NCBI RefSeq assembly: GCF_002939885.1
Contig: NZ_MDED01000003.1
Coordinates: 124,001-188,000, forward strand
Origin: Xanthomonas cucurbitae
GTDB lineage: Bacteria > Pseudomonadota > Gammaproteobacteria > Xanthomonadales > Xanthomonadaceae
Direction of reading: 5' to 3'
Length of the DNA: 64,000 bases
The translations under genes were made by a program, and so were the position numbers. Position 1 is the first letter of the stretch; each line of letters opens with the position of its first letter. A model generated the notes under the pieces. That model saw only the letters and a list, made by a program, of their open reading frames with translations. It made no database searches and was not told the DNA's origin. Below are positions 26,818-36,180 of the stretch, one piece after another.

Positions 26818-28044
26818 CTAACCGCCGCGACAGCGCCGCGCGTTGCTGGCGACGGCACCTGCAATGTCGCCCACCGTCTCGCGCCGCACCGCGGCCTCGC
26901 GCAGCGCCATGGGCACCCCCTCCGAGACGGCGCAGGTTCGGTCGATGATGTGCTGCACCTCGCCAACACGCAGGCCCAACTTGGCCGCCAGGGCCAACAG
27001 GTGGGTTCTGCCAGGCGCAAGCGCCTCGCCCATCACCGACGTCTGGTGATAGCCGCCCGGGCCAGGATTGAAGGTCAGGTCGTAGCCTGGCGCGAAATCC
27101 CAGCGATGCTGCGCGTTCATCCGCAGCGAGAAATTCCTGGCGTGGTCGTCCCGGTTATTGAACACCACGTTGAATACGCACAGCCGGAAGGCGGCCATCA
27201 CCTCATGGGCGTTCTGGGTGAAAAAAGCGGTGGCGCGCAGCACGGTCTCATAGTCCAGGCAGGGGACGCGGAAGTCGGCATGCAGGGCACCCGCCAGAGA
27301 ATGCACAGGCACCCGTAACTGTCCCACCCGATCAAACCGCTGGGTGCCGAAGGCCGCGAGGTTTTCGCCCAGTGCGAAGTATTCGGTCGGCCCCATGACG
27401 ATCCCGCATTCGCGCGCCATCTGCGCATAGACGTGCTCGATGGCACAGACCTCGCGATGCTCGGAGTGGGCTGGAAACTTCACCAGCCAGGGCTCGCCAG
27501 CGGCATCGTTGGCGGTGCTCACGATGCGGGTCGTGGCGTCGAACATGACCAGCGCCTTGGGACGGGCGCCGTGTGGCGAGCCACCGGCCTGGGCCAGCAT
27601 GCGCAGCGCGACCACGTCGTCGTCGGCGAGGTTCTGCGCCGCCTGCGCCAGTTGCTGCAAGCTCCACTGGGCCGCGCGCGCACCATCGTCGCGTGGCGGG
27701 ACGAACGTCAGCGCACCCATCGCACTCGCGCCGATGAAGGCCAGACGGTCCAGTGGCGAAACGCGCGCCGGGTCAAGCCCGGCCTTGCGAAACAGGCGAT
27801 CCATCAGCAGCAGCCCCCAGCCATCGGGCAGGCAGTCGTAGACCAGGCCCGGCAGGTAGCCGACGTCTTTCGGAAACGGCCCGTAGGCCTCGGCCCGCAG
27901 CCTCAGGTGCCTGGGTGAGAACTCGATACCGTTGGCAAGCGCGTCTGCCGAATACTCGAAGATGATCCGGCGCCCGTCGTCTGCCAAGGTGCCCAGGGGC
28001 CAGTGCTGGGCCCAGCCTTCGTAGCAGACGGTGAGCTTCTTCAT
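26818..28044 (-). CDS. hipA: HipA-family serine/threonine kinase toxin
   Basis: 408 residues, full length for the family with the N-terminal HipA_N/couple domain (about 1-110, including LPGLVYDCLPDGWGLLLMD) and the C-terminal kinase fold. The catalytic segment NNRDDHARNFSL holds the catalytic Asp and metal-binding Asn, and DFAPGYDLTFNPG contains the DxT-like metal motif. In E. coli HipA phosphorylates GltX and causes persistence; HipB neutralises it. The gene overlaps hipB by 4 nt (ATGA). All visible catalytic residues are intact, so the toxin is probably active. Confidence 0.9.
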   Translation of the reverse strand: MKKLTVCYEGWAQHWPLGTLADDGRRIIFEYSADALANGIEFSPRHLRLRAEAYGPFPKDVGYLPGLVYDCLPDGWGLLLMDRLFRKAGLDPARVSPLDRLAFIGASAMGALTFVPPRDDGARAAQWSLQQLAQAAQNLADDDVVALRMLAQAGGSPHGARPKALVMFDATTRIVSTANDAAGEPWLVKFPAHSEHREVCAIEHVYAQMARECGIVMGPTEYFALGENLAAFGTQRFDRVGQLRVPVHSLAGALHADFRVPCLDYETVLRATAFFTQNAHEVMAAFRLCVFNVVFNNRDDHARNFSLRMNAQHRWDFAPGYDLTFNPGPGGYHQTSVMGEALAPGRTHLLALAAKLGLRVGEVQHIIDRTCAVSEGVPMALREAAVRRETVGDIAGAVASNARRCRGG

Positions 28045-28373
28045 GGCCGGCCCTTCGACGCAGACCTGAGAGGATGGCGAACGCGCTGTCGCTGCGCGGC
28101 CTGCGCCTTCTCCATGGCGGCGATACTGGCGGTCGGCTGCAAGCTGAACAGGTCGGCAAGCGCATCGACAAGGCCCAGGGCATGGACGATGCGTACCATG
28201 GTCTCCAGGGTCGTGGCGCCAGTGGATTCCAGGGTCTTGATGGCGCTGCCCGATACGCCGGCGCGCGTGGCCAGCTCCGACTGGGTCAGGGACTGTGCGA
28301 TGCGTTGGGAACGCAGGCGCTGGCCCAGAACCTCCATAAGCTCCGGGACAGTGGCAAAGCTGACGTCGCGCAT
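28041..28373 (-). CDS. hipB: HipB-like antitoxin and autorepressor (XRE helix-turn-helix)
   Basis: 110 residues from ATG 28373, preceded by a purine-rich GAGGGGGG sequence. The helix-turn-helix spans about residues 14-68 (LTQSELATRAGVSGSAIKTLESTG). HipB proteins bind HipA and repress their own operon. The longer frame to 28427 would begin at the -35 element of the promoter and is rejected. The C-terminal tail (about 70-110) is Gln/Arg-rich and probably wraps HipA or is degraded. Confidence 0.88.
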   Translation of the reverse strand: MRDVSFATVPELMEVLGQRLRSQRIAQSLTQSELATRAGVSGSAIKTLESTGATTLETMVRIVHALGLVDALADLFSLQPTASIAAMEKAQAAQRQRVRHPLRSASKGRP

Positions 28374-28398
28374 GAGCCCCCCCTCTTTAAGGGGCCTA

Positions 28399-28427
28399 AT
28401 TGTAGCTGATAACGTCAGTTTTCGCAA
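28399..28427 (-). promoter_or_regulatory. hipBA promoter with operator-like repeat in the spacer
   Basis: On the minus strand, TTGCGA (28422-28427) and TACAAT (28399-28404) are separated by exactly 17 bp, a good sigma-70 match. Inside the spacer (28406-28418) sits the interrupted inverted repeat CTGA-N5-TCAG, well placed for HipB autorepression. The leader to ATG 28373 would be only about 20 nt. Confidence 0.7.
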
Positions 28428-28549
28428 ATAAGAGTTTGAATAAAATCCTTTAAATGCGCCACAGGAAGACTGGCCCGGCGGAGTTCTACGGTATCGACGC
28501 CGTCATCGGCTACATCGCGCCGTTCGCGCGGTCCTGGCGATGGCCTGGC

Positions 28550-30874
28550 CTACAACCCATAACGCTCCAGGGCCTGCAGGTGCGGGCGCGGGTCCTGACC
28601 GCAGGCTTCGGCCAGCCGCAGCCAGCACATCGGGTGCGGCCACTGCGCGGTGGTGGCGAGCAAGGCGCCATGCAGCTCCAGCGGTGCAGCCGCCTCCGGG
28701 AGCGCCACGGTGAACAACACGCCCTGCAGGCCCGCGTCGGCGTTCTCCGGATCGAAGCGCTCCGGGTCGGCTGGGTCGATCACCCGGTAATCGTCGCGGC
28801 TATGCACCCACAGCGTCCAGCCACGCGCCTGGATGTCCGCGCGCAGCGCCTCGATCGCCGCTTCTCCGGGATGCGCACCATCCACCAGCCAGCTGCTGCC
28901 ATAGCCACCGGGCTGCAGCACATGCACCTGCGCATAGGTCGGCACGAACCGTTCGCGCTCGGCGGCGTCTTCCGGCGGCGCGTGCAGCAGTTCGGCATCG
29001 AACACCACCCAATCGCCAACCTGCTGCCGCCGATGGGCGGGCGCGTTCTCGACGATGCGTGCGGTGACCGGGCCCGTGCGGCGGGCGTAATACTCGACCG
29101 CTTCGCCATCGTCCACGCAACGCACGATCACCCACCCCAACGCCTCCTCGACAACGCCCTCGGCGCTGCACAGATCCAGACCGACCGCCTGCGCCGATGC
29201 CCGTACCGCCGCCCAATCCTGTGCAGCGCTGGCGGCGGTCATATGGTCCCAGTGCGCGGAACGCGGTTCGTCCATCAGCCGCGTGAGCTGCCAGTAGACG
29301 GCCGCAGCATCGGCAAAGCGGCCGGTCTCCAGATACATGCGCGCCAGCAACCCACGCGCGCCATGCGAACCGGGCGACTGTTGCAACAAGTCCATGCAGG
29401 CCTGTTCCAGTGCCGGCCAGTCGGCCAGTCGCTGCGCCAGCTGCGCCTGGCACCACAACGCCACCACCGGCACCTGCGGGCGATACAGCTGCGCCAGCCG
29501 GCGCACGCCGGCCTCCTCGCCCCGCCCCAGCAGCAGATGCATCAGCCGGAAGGTCGGGCCGGTTTCGCGATCGGCATGCCGCTGCACGAAATCCCACAGC
29601 AGGGCGATGGCCTGCTCGTCGGCGGCACAGGCACTCAATGCCGATGCCGTGGTGTCGACCAGTTCGGCATCGTCGGGCCGCTCGTCCACGGCCTGCAGCA
29701 ACCATTGCGCTTCACGCTCGGGATTGCGCACGCTCTGCTCGCCCTGCCGGTTCAGCCACTCCAGCAACTGCCCGGCAGGCACTGGCGACGGCTCGCCCGT
29801 CGGCGCGGCGTCGATGCGCGCCGCCAGACCATCCAGCAGCTGCGCCGCGCCGCGGTCCCGACGCAAGCGGGGCAGCTGCGCACGCGCCAATGCCAGATGC
29901 CGCCGCGCGGTCCAGGTCGCGCCGCGGCGCAACGCCAGCTCGATCGCCAGCTCGGCCGCTTCGATCAGGATGCGGTACGCTCCGACCTGGGCGTAATGGT
30001 CCAGCATCGTCTGCAGCCGACCACCCAGCTCCCAGGTATTGCGCTCCGGCGCACGCGCCGCCAGCAGCGCCACCGCGCGCAACCAGTGCAGGCGGTAACG
30101 CGGTGCCACCTCGCGCCACGGCAGCAGGGCCTCCAGCGCGGCATCGTCGCGATACAGCAATGCCAGCGCCCGTGCCTTCTGCAGGCGACGCGGCTGGCTG
30201 CAGTTGGCCCACTCCACGCCCTCGCGCGCTGCTTCGCGTTCACGCTGCTCGATCAGCGCCAGCGCCGCTTCCGCACGCCCTAGCGACAACAGGATCGAGA
30301 TGCGCATGTCCGGCACGCCATCGTAGATCTCGCCACCGTGCGCCAGGATGGTCTGCGATTGCTGTTCCAGATACTGCAGCGCCGCTTCGCCGCGCCCATC
30401 GTCAAGCAGCGCATCGGCCTTTTCGCAGCTCAGGCATTGATAGCACGACCAACCCGGATCGATACGCGCCAGGGTTTCATCGCAGACCTCGATGCGCTCG
30501 TCCACCCACCCCGGGCCGTCGACATTGGCGTAGCAGGCGGCCAGGTCCTGGGTCACGCAGATCGACTGCGGGCATTCCACCGCATCGGGGCGATGCGCAC
30601 GCTCGAACAGCGTCACTGCATCGCCCAGCGCACGCTCGCCCTCGCAGAGATTGCCGACCCGGTTGCGCATCTCCCAATGACCGACGAACACCTCCAGCCA
30701 CGGATTGGCGAGCGTCCTGCCCAGCGCGCGCGCTTCCGGCAACAAGGCCTCGGCACGCTCGATCTGCAGATCGCAGATGTAATCGGTCAGGCGCGTCAGC
30801 AGCTGGGCGTTCTGCGGCTGCCCTGCCTCGCTTAGGTCGTCCTGCAGCTTTTCCACCCAGTTCCAGATTTCCAC
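28550..30874 (-). CDS. large TPR-repeat protein linked to an HSP90 homologue
   Basis: 774 residues, soluble, almost wholly helical through residue about 560 with repeated TPR-like units (for example ALDYLEQQ-type helices, AREARWLLQAV- and GARGLLARMYLETGRFADAA-like units). The C-terminal 200 residues are different: mixed beta/alpha with DWVVFDAELLHAPPEDAAERE and WTLWVHSRDDYRVIDP. I do not recognise a named family for that part. It begins 24 bp after the HSP90-like gene on the same strand, so the two form an operon. Eukaryotic HSP90 co-chaperones use TPR domains, which makes a co-chaperone or client-adaptor role an attractive but unproven idea. Confidence 0.75.
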   Translation of the reverse strand: MEIWNWVEKLQDDLSEAGQPQNAQLLTRLTDYICDLQIERAEALLPEARALGRTLANPWLEVFVGHWEMRNRVGNLCEGERALGDAVTLFERAHRPDAVECPQSICVTQDLAACYANVDGPGWVDERIEVCDETLARIDPGWSCYQCLSCEKADALLDDGRGEAALQYLEQQSQTILAHGGEIYDGVPDMRISILLSLGRAEAALALIEQREREAAREGVEWANCSQPRRLQKARALALLYRDDAALEALLPWREVAPRYRLHWLRAVALLAARAPERNTWELGGRLQTMLDHYAQVGAYRILIEAAELAIELALRRGATWTARRHLALARAQLPRLRRDRGAAQLLDGLAARIDAAPTGEPSPVPAGQLLEWLNRQGEQSVRNPEREAQWLLQAVDERPDDAELVDTTASALSACAADEQAIALLWDFVQRHADRETGPTFRLMHLLLGRGEEAGVRRLAQLYRPQVPVVALWCQAQLAQRLADWPALEQACMDLLQQSPGSHGARGLLARMYLETGRFADAAAVYWQLTRLMDEPRSAHWDHMTAASAAQDWAAVRASAQAVGLDLCSAEGVVEEALGWVIVRCVDDGEAVEYYARRTGPVTARIVENAPAHRRQQVGDWVVFDAELLHAPPEDAAERERFVPTYAQVHVLQPGGYGSSWLVDGAHPGEAAIEALRADIQARGWTLWVHSRDDYRVIDPADPERFDPENADAGLQGVLFTVALPEAAAPLELHGALLATTAQWPHPMCWLRLAEACGQDPRPHLQALERYGL

Positions 30875-30898
30875 GGCGTTGTTCCTGCGGTGCAGCGC

Positions 30899-32767
30899 TC
30901 AGTGCGCCAGCAGTTGGGTCACTGCCTCGGCGAGATCGCCCAAGGCCTTGTTCAGATCCGAACCGCCCGCTTCGGTGCTACCGGGCGGCGACGGCGTGCG
31001 CCCTTGCGCCGACACGATCACCTTCAGTGCGCGCAACAGCTGCGCCGCCACTGCCGCCTGCGGATTGCCTTGGCGCCATGCCGCCAGCAAGGCCTGCAAG
31101 GCCGGATTGTCGAGATTGAGATACAGACGCCGGGTCTGGCGCGCGTCGATGCGTGCGGTGAACTGCCGCGCCAGCCGCAATGCCGCAGTCGAGACGCGCT
31201 TGTCGTTCTCATCCTGTTCCAGGCGGTGCTTGAGTTCGGCCTCGCGGTCGGGCACCACCACCAGGGGTAGCGCTTCGGGGCTGAAGCGTGCCGGCACCAG
31301 CGCTTCGCCATCGCCCAGATGCTGCTCCAGCCATGCCAGTTCGTCGGCAGGCAATCCCTCCAGCCGAAACAGCTGCCGATTGCCCTGCTCGGTTCCCAGC
31401 TCGACCAGGCGCACACCCTTGGCCTGTGCCCAGCGGCGCAGGAAAGGCACCACCGCATAGCGGTTTCCGTACGCCACCGGCACGCCCATCGCACGGAACA
31501 GCATCTCCTCGAAACCGCTGTCGCTCTCCAGGATCACGTGGACCGCGCCGCGCGAGGGCAGCTGGTGGGCCGGCAAATCGCCCTGCGAGGTCGGCACCCG
31601 CACATGCTCCAGCAACAGGTCGAACAGGCGCTCGTCACACAGCGCCGCGCCCAGCAGCGCTTCGTTATGCCTGAGCAGGATGCGCCGCCAGGCCTCCGGC
31701 TGCTGCCGTGCGACCTCCGCCAGGCCCTGCACCAAGGCTTCGGACAAGGCATGCTGGACTGCACCGTACACCGCATCGCGCTGCAGCTCCTCGCGGCTGG
31801 CGGTTGGCGTCAAGCGGTCCGATTCGATCACTCCACCGATGAAGCCGGCCCAGGACGGGAGCAATTCGCGCGCGTTGTCGTCCAGCAGCATCCCGCGCAG
31901 GAACACCGACAGAGTGCGGTTGTCGCTGGTGCCATAGGTGGCGCCATCCTGTACCCAGAGCAACCCCACCGCATCGCTGCTGTCGTGCGCGCGCACCGGC
32001 AAACAGCACAGCGGTTCGAAGTTGCGCTCGAAACGCGCCGCGAACTCGCGTTGCAAACGCCAGCCCTGCACCGGATGCAGCGGCACCGCAGCATGCATGC
32101 GCCACGGCGGCGGCTCGGGATTGAGGGATCGCGCCTGCGCACCCACCCAGATCGGCTCGCGCAACAGCGCGCAGTACCGCGACAGAATCTCGTGCAGCCG
32201 CGCGTCATGGGCCAGCGCCAGGTACTGATCGTGCAACTCCAGCACCACTTCCGTTCCCACCTGCGCACGCGCCGGGATCACGCTGACCGTGTACTGCTCG
32301 GCGGTGCTGGACACGTAGCAATGACCCAGCGTCGGCGTCTGGTAGGAGGTGGTGCGCAAGGTCACACGCCGCGCCAACACGAAGGCCGACAGAAAGCCCA
32401 GCCCGAACATGCCGATCAGGCCGCTGTCTTCGTGCCCACCCTGACGCAATCCACGCGTGTAACCCACGCCCACGGTCGCCAGGTAGTCGTGGATTTCGTG
32501 CCGGGTCAATCCTGCACCGGTATCGACGATGCGCACGATGCCCTGCGCAGGATCGGCGTAGACATGGATCCGCGCCATCCCGGTCCACCCGGGTTGTTCC
32601 AGCCGACGCCGCAGGATCGAATCGTGCGCGTTCTGCACCAATTCGCGCAGCGCCACCACCGGCGTGGAGTACAGGTATTTGCCCAGCACGGACATCAGCC
32701 CAGTGAGATCGACCCCGGCACGGCGGATCTGTGAGGCGTCCGTCGCCTCGGGGGTGTGATCTTGCAT
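30899..32767 (-). CDS. divergent HSP90-family (HtpG-like) ATPase
   Basis: About 622 residues. The N-terminal GHKL ATPase has ALRELVQNAHDSILRRR (N box), IVDTGAGLT (G1) and GMFGLGFLSAFVLA (glycine-rich lid motif). The middle domain includes VFLRGMLLDDNARELLPSW and SREELQRD, both HSP90 hallmarks. The C-terminal dimerisation part is present but diverged. It is unlike canonical HtpG at the very start (no [20 protein letters not shown]-type segment), so it is a paralogue rather than the housekeeping chaperone. The start is uncertain: ATG 32767, 32776 and 32800 are in frame and none has a clear ribosome-binding site. Confidence 0.82.
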   Translation of the reverse strand: MQDHTPEATDASQIRRAGVDLTGLMSVLGKYLYSTPVVALRELVQNAHDSILRRRLEQPGWTGMARIHVYADPAQGIVRIVDTGAGLTRHEIHDYLATVGVGYTRGLRQGGHEDSGLIGMFGLGFLSAFVLARRVTLRTTSYQTPTLGHCYVSSTAEQYTVSVIPARAQVGTEVVLELHDQYLALAHDARLHEILSRYCALLREPIWVGAQARSLNPEPPPWRMHAAVPLHPVQGWRLQREFAARFERNFEPLCCLPVRAHDSSDAVGLLWVQDGATYGTSDNRTLSVFLRGMLLDDNARELLPSWAGFIGGVIESDRLTPTASREELQRDAVYGAVQHALSEALVQGLAEVARQQPEAWRRILLRHNEALLGAALCDERLFDLLLEHVRVPTSQGDLPAHQLPSRGAVHVILESDSGFEEMLFRAMGVPVAYGNRYAVVPFLRRWAQAKGVRLVELGTEQGNRQLFRLEGLPADELAWLEQHLGDGEALVPARFSPEALPLVVVPDREAELKHRLEQDENDKRVSTAALRLARQFTARIDARQTRRLYLNLDNPALQALLAAWRQGNPQAAVAAQLLRALKVIVSAQGRTPSPPGSTEAGGSDLNKALGDLAEAVTQLLAH

Positions 32768-32975
32768 GATCGTCATCGTTTCTGGAGCGATCACATCCAT
32801 CCTCGGAAGCGCCGCGCGGAGTGGAAGAGCAAGCCGGCAAGAGTAACCCCAAGCCACTGCCTACGCGCGCCCGGTCCTTCCAGATGCACCACACATCGCC
32901 GAAACCGGCCCCCACCCGGCTGCCACGACACGCGCCATGGCCCGACGTTGCTGCCGGACCATGGCGCACGCCTGC

Positions 32976-34406
32976 TCAGCGCTGCAGGGTTTCCATCGGT
33001 GCCTCGTTGAAGTGCTGGCGATAGCCCTTGGCCAGCGCCGAGCGACTCCCGACCCCCCAGCGGCTGGCCGCCTGCAACACGCTGCCGCAGCCACCTTCGG
33101 CCAGCAACTCGTCGCGAATGCTCTGCATGCGATAACGCCGCAGCACCTGCGTCGGCGACAACCCGGTGGCAGACTTGAAGGCCTGCTGCAACGCGCGGCC
33201 GGTGACGCCGATCTGCGCGGCCACCTCGTTGATCGACAGGTCCGAGCGGTGTGCGTTGGCAATCATGTAACCGTAGGCGCGCCGGTACTTGGCGGGCAAC
33301 CGTGCCGAGATGTCATCGCTGACATGCGCCGGCGCCCCGCTCTCCAGCAACCGCGGTGCCTGCACTTCGCTGCGCAGGCATTGCACCGCGCCCAACGCAT
33401 AGCGGTTGTACAACAACAGGGCCTGTTCGGTGCGCCCCAGCGCCTGACTGATCTTGGCCTGGCAGTATTCGAACTCAAGATTCCAGCGCGGCGCGTGATG
33501 CCGGCCGGCACCGGCCAATGCACGCTCGGCCAGGTCGGCGCGCCCCACCGCCAGGGCCGCCAGCGCCAGCTCCACCTGGGCGTCCTGCCGCGCGCAGGGC
33601 GGGCAACCGGTTGCCGCTGCCGGCAGTGCATCGATCTGGGCATCGAAGCCGAAGGTGTCGCCGCCGGCGATCCGCAACAGATTGCGCACATGGCGCATGC
33701 GCTGCGCCAGGACCGGCATGGTGGCGGTCAGATCGGCGATACAGGCGCGCAAATCGCTGGGTTCGAAGGCATGCGCGGCATCTTCGTGGCGTAGCGTGGC
33801 CTGCCAGAACACATGGTCGCTCATCCGGTCGGCGCGGCGGATACGCAGTTGCGCCAGCATGTCCAGACGCAGCGCGGACGCAATCCGCTGCCATTCCGAT
33901 GCATTGACCTCCAGCTCCGACAGCACGTCCTGGGCACGCTCCAGGGTCTGCAGGGCGAGCGTGCTCTGACCCAGATGGAAATGCGTCAGCGCCTTTCCGA
34001 GCAAGCCTTCGCCGCGCAGGCAGGCCGGGGTGTCGCGATCCATCGCCAGCTGCGCGAAGCAGTTCAGCGCCGCGCTCAGACGGCGCTGGCTCAGCATCAG
34101 CCAGGCGGTGTTGCGGCACGACAGCAGCCGCAACTGCCGCTGCTGGCCCCGCACGGCCTTCAGCGCATGGCGGTAGGCGTCCTCGGCTTCCTCTTGATAC
34201 TCCAGGATCAGCAGCGCATCGCCACTGGCGCCGAGCAGGGCAACCTCGTCATCGGGCGTGTCGGGCGCGGCCTGTCCGTCACGTCGTTGTTGAAGATGTT
34301 GCAGACCTTGTGGCCAGGCACCTACCAGCATCCTGCTCGTATAGATAGGAAGACGGTCTGCGTAGGACAACGCAGAAATCGCTGCGAAGTACGTGGAAAG
34401 GATCAT
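32976..34406 (-). CDS. hrpX: HrpX, AraC-family master activator of type III secretion
   Basis: The start at ATG 34406 gives 476 residues, the length known for Xanthomonas HrpX, with the characteristic N-terminus ILSTYFAAISALSYADRL. A long TPR-like N-terminal region (about 1-350) precedes the AraC-type DNA-binding domain (about 370-476; DLSINEVAAQIGVTGRALQQAF and TGLSPTQVLRRYRM). HrpX binds PIP boxes upstream of hrp operons and effector genes and is itself activated by HrpG. It is divergent from hrpG across an 815-bp gap, the standard Xanthomonas arrangement. Confidence 0.95.
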   Translation of the reverse strand: MILSTYFAAISALSYADRLPIYTSRMLVGAWPQGLQHLQQRRDGQAAPDTPDDEVALLGASGDALLILEYQEEAEDAYRHALKAVRGQQRQLRLLSCRNTAWLMLSQRRLSAALNCFAQLAMDRDTPACLRGEGLLGKALTHFHLGQSTLALQTLERAQDVLSELEVNASEWQRIASALRLDMLAQLRIRRADRMSDHVFWQATLRHEDAAHAFEPSDLRACIADLTATMPVLAQRMRHVRNLLRIAGGDTFGFDAQIDALPAAATGCPPCARQDAQVELALAALAVGRADLAERALAGAGRHHAPRWNLEFEYCQAKISQALGRTEQALLLYNRYALGAVQCLRSEVQAPRLLESGAPAHVSDDISARLPAKYRRAYGYMIANAHRSDLSINEVAAQIGVTGRALQQAFKSATGLSPTQVLRRYRMQSIRDELLAEGGCGSVLQAASRWGVGSRSALAKGYRQHFNEAPMETLQR

Positions 34407-35221
34407 GCCAAGCTCTCTCAGTGGGGGATGCGCAAAAAACCGCAATGCGCCGTTGTATTGGCGCAACCGATTGTATGCAGCCGATCCAATGGAAACCCTC
34501 ACTCCCGAACGCGCTAAACATCAAAAATTCTCAACCTGTCTTCCTGCACGCGCCGCAGACGTTTTGCTGTTGGATGGGGTATCTGGCATGCGGAAACCCA
34601 CGCCATCTGCCGAACACGACACGCCGTATGGCGGCGTATTGCCCTGCGAGAAGCCGCGCACGCAGCCCTAAACTATGTAAAGTTCTCTCAGGATGTGCGA
34701 CATCAACGACAAGTTACCGGTGTCATTACATTTCCCACGTCTGTCCTGCTGATGTCGCCCGCGCGTGGTGTGCAGCCGCGTCGTCACCCCGCGCTACAGC
34801 TGCCTCATCATCCATCTCCGCCCGGCGTATTCCGCCAAACGGCAGAATCTCTGCTGAATCGCAATAGATTGGTCTAGACCTTTCCAGACCTTCGTCGGAT
34901 TCCGCGCTCGTCGTCCGGAATGACCTGCCCGCCTCTGCAGCACACTGCTCATGCCTGTTTGGTCAGAGTAGCGTTACGCGTACATGAGCGCACATTAAAG
35001 CCCGGTGACTCCAACCCGAAGAAAAGTACGCGGGAGTGAAACTTTCCACTCCCGCAATGGTACATACCAATGCGTCCGAGTTCGACCGGACACATTCCCT
35101 GTCAACTGGATGGTATGGCGATGCACTTCTCGTTCCTGGTCTGCACGGCCTTCCCGCCCGGCGCCTGGCGTCGGTTTGCCGGACCCGTCCTGTGCGAGAT
35201 CGAGCAGGGGGAAGATACCTG
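34407..35221. other. hrpX-hrpG divergent intergenic region
   Basis: 815 bp with no credible gene. It contains both promoters and a presumably long hrpG leader. GGA motifs, the core of RsmA/CsrA sites, occur at several places including the purine-rich run just before the hrpG start (35205-35213). A strong hairpin lies at 35030-35055 (separate entry). Confidence 0.6.
35030..35055 (-). terminator. hairpin upstream of hrpG, terminator-like on the minus strand
   Basis: Perfect 9-bp inverted repeat GCGGGAGTG / CACTCCCGC with an 8-nt loop. On the minus strand it is followed by GTACTTTTCTTC, so it could end a leftward transcript; on the plus strand it would be a leader hairpin with no T-tract. No leftward gene is known before it. 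Confidence 0.45.
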
Positions 35222-36007
35222 ATGCACGGCAACCCTCCGGTTACCCAGGGGTCGGTGTTCCTGCTGAGCCAGGACGCACGCCTGACCTCGCAGATCCACG
35301 CCAGCCTGGCCACCCTGGCTGCGCACTTCGCGGTGTTTTCCGACGAACTGGAACTGTTGCGCTTCCTGCGTCATTCCCCCTGCGAATTGCTGATTTTCGA
35401 TGCAACCTGCGTGGCCTGCGACGAGAGTTCCGTGCTGGCGTGGCAGCGATGCCATGGCGATCACCCGATGCCGTTGATCGTCCTGGGGCGCTTCGATTGC
35501 GCCAACGACATCCTGGCCTGGTACCGCGCAGGGGCGCAGGAAGTGCTGGCGCTGCCGGTTAATTCGCACGAACTACAGGTGCGGGCGACACTGGCAACCG
35601 CCCCGATGGCTGCCGCCTGTGAGCAGGCGCAGCAGCTCAACGTCGGCCCCTATCGCCTGATCCGTGAGCAAAACACGGTCTACCTGCACGGCAAGCCGAT
35701 CGTCCTGACGGCACGCGAGTTTTCGATCGCCTGGCTGCTGTTTTCCAGCCCCGGAGTCTGCTTTCGTCGTTGTCAGCTGGCCAAGGCCGTGTGGGGCAGC
35801 CATACCGAATTCACCGACCGCACGATGGAGCAGCACATCTACAAGCTGCGCAAGAAATTGCAGCTGTGCAATCACACTGGCCCGGTGCGCATCAGAACCG
35901 TGTATTCGCACGGCTACAAGCTGGAACTTGCCCTGCAGGACAAGGATGCAACGCTACCCGGCAAGGGCAGCAACCAGAGCCCGGGGCATCATTCGGCGGC
36001 CTGCTGA
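35222..36007 (+). CDS. hrpG: HrpG, OmpR-family regulator at the top of the hrp cascade
   Basis: 261 residues from ATG 35222, which follows a purine-rich AGGGGGA run. The receiver (about 8-125) has a candidate phospho-acceptor Asp60 in ELLIFDATC, but only one acidic residue where OmpR proteins have a pair (LLSQDARL), so its phosphorylation pocket is atypical. The winged-helix output domain (about 140-240) contains LTAREFSIAWLLF and DRTMEQHIYKLRKKL. HrpG activates hrpX and hrpA in planta. Frame extension to 35036 is not needed. The sequence and the divergent partner make the call very secure. Confidence 0.95.
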   Translation: MHGNPPVTQGSVFLLSQDARLTSQIHASLATLAAHFAVFSDELELLRFLRHSPCELLIFDATCVACDESSVLAWQRCHGDHPMPLIVLGRFDCANDILAWYRAGAQEVLALPVNSHELQVRATLATAPMAAACEQAQQLNVGPYRLIREQNTVYLHGKPIVLTAREFSIAWLLFSSPGVCFRRCQLAKAVWGSHTEFTDRTMEQHIYKLRKKLQLCNHTGPVRIRTVYSHGYKLELALQDKDATLPGKGSNQSPGHHSAAC

Positions 36008-36042
36008 GCGAGCCGGCCTACAGGTCCGGTGCCGCGTAGCCG

Positions 36043-36085
36043 CACCGACGCCGTTCCAGCACCGACGTCGTTCCAGCACAGACGT
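36043..36085. repeat. 17-bp tandem repeat, 2.5 copies
   Basis: CACCGACGCCGTTCCAG (36043-36059) is followed by a copy with one change (36060-36076) and the start of a third (36077-36085). It lies between hrpG and the DUF805 remnant and has no assigned role. Confidence 0.7.
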
Positions 36086-36126
36086 GAGGCGCGCCTTGCC
36101 GGGCCGCATGCCGTTGCCAGTGAAAA

Positions 36127-36155
36127 GAAAGACGGCGCAGGCTTCCCTGCGCCGT
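36127..36155 (-). terminator. rho-independent terminator after the DUF805 remnant
   Basis: A 10-bp perfect stem (36132-36141 with 36146-36155) and 4-nt loop, followed on the minus strand by CTTTCTTTTCA. It sits 26 bp after the stop of the remnant. Confidence 0.8.
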
Positions 36156-36180
36156 TTCCGTTCGCCCAGGCAATCGGGTA

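Noticed and set aside
31319-32734. 471-codon plus-strand frame opposite the HSP90 gene
   Set aside because: Antisense shadow; no domain, and the minus strand encodes obvious HSP90 motifs.
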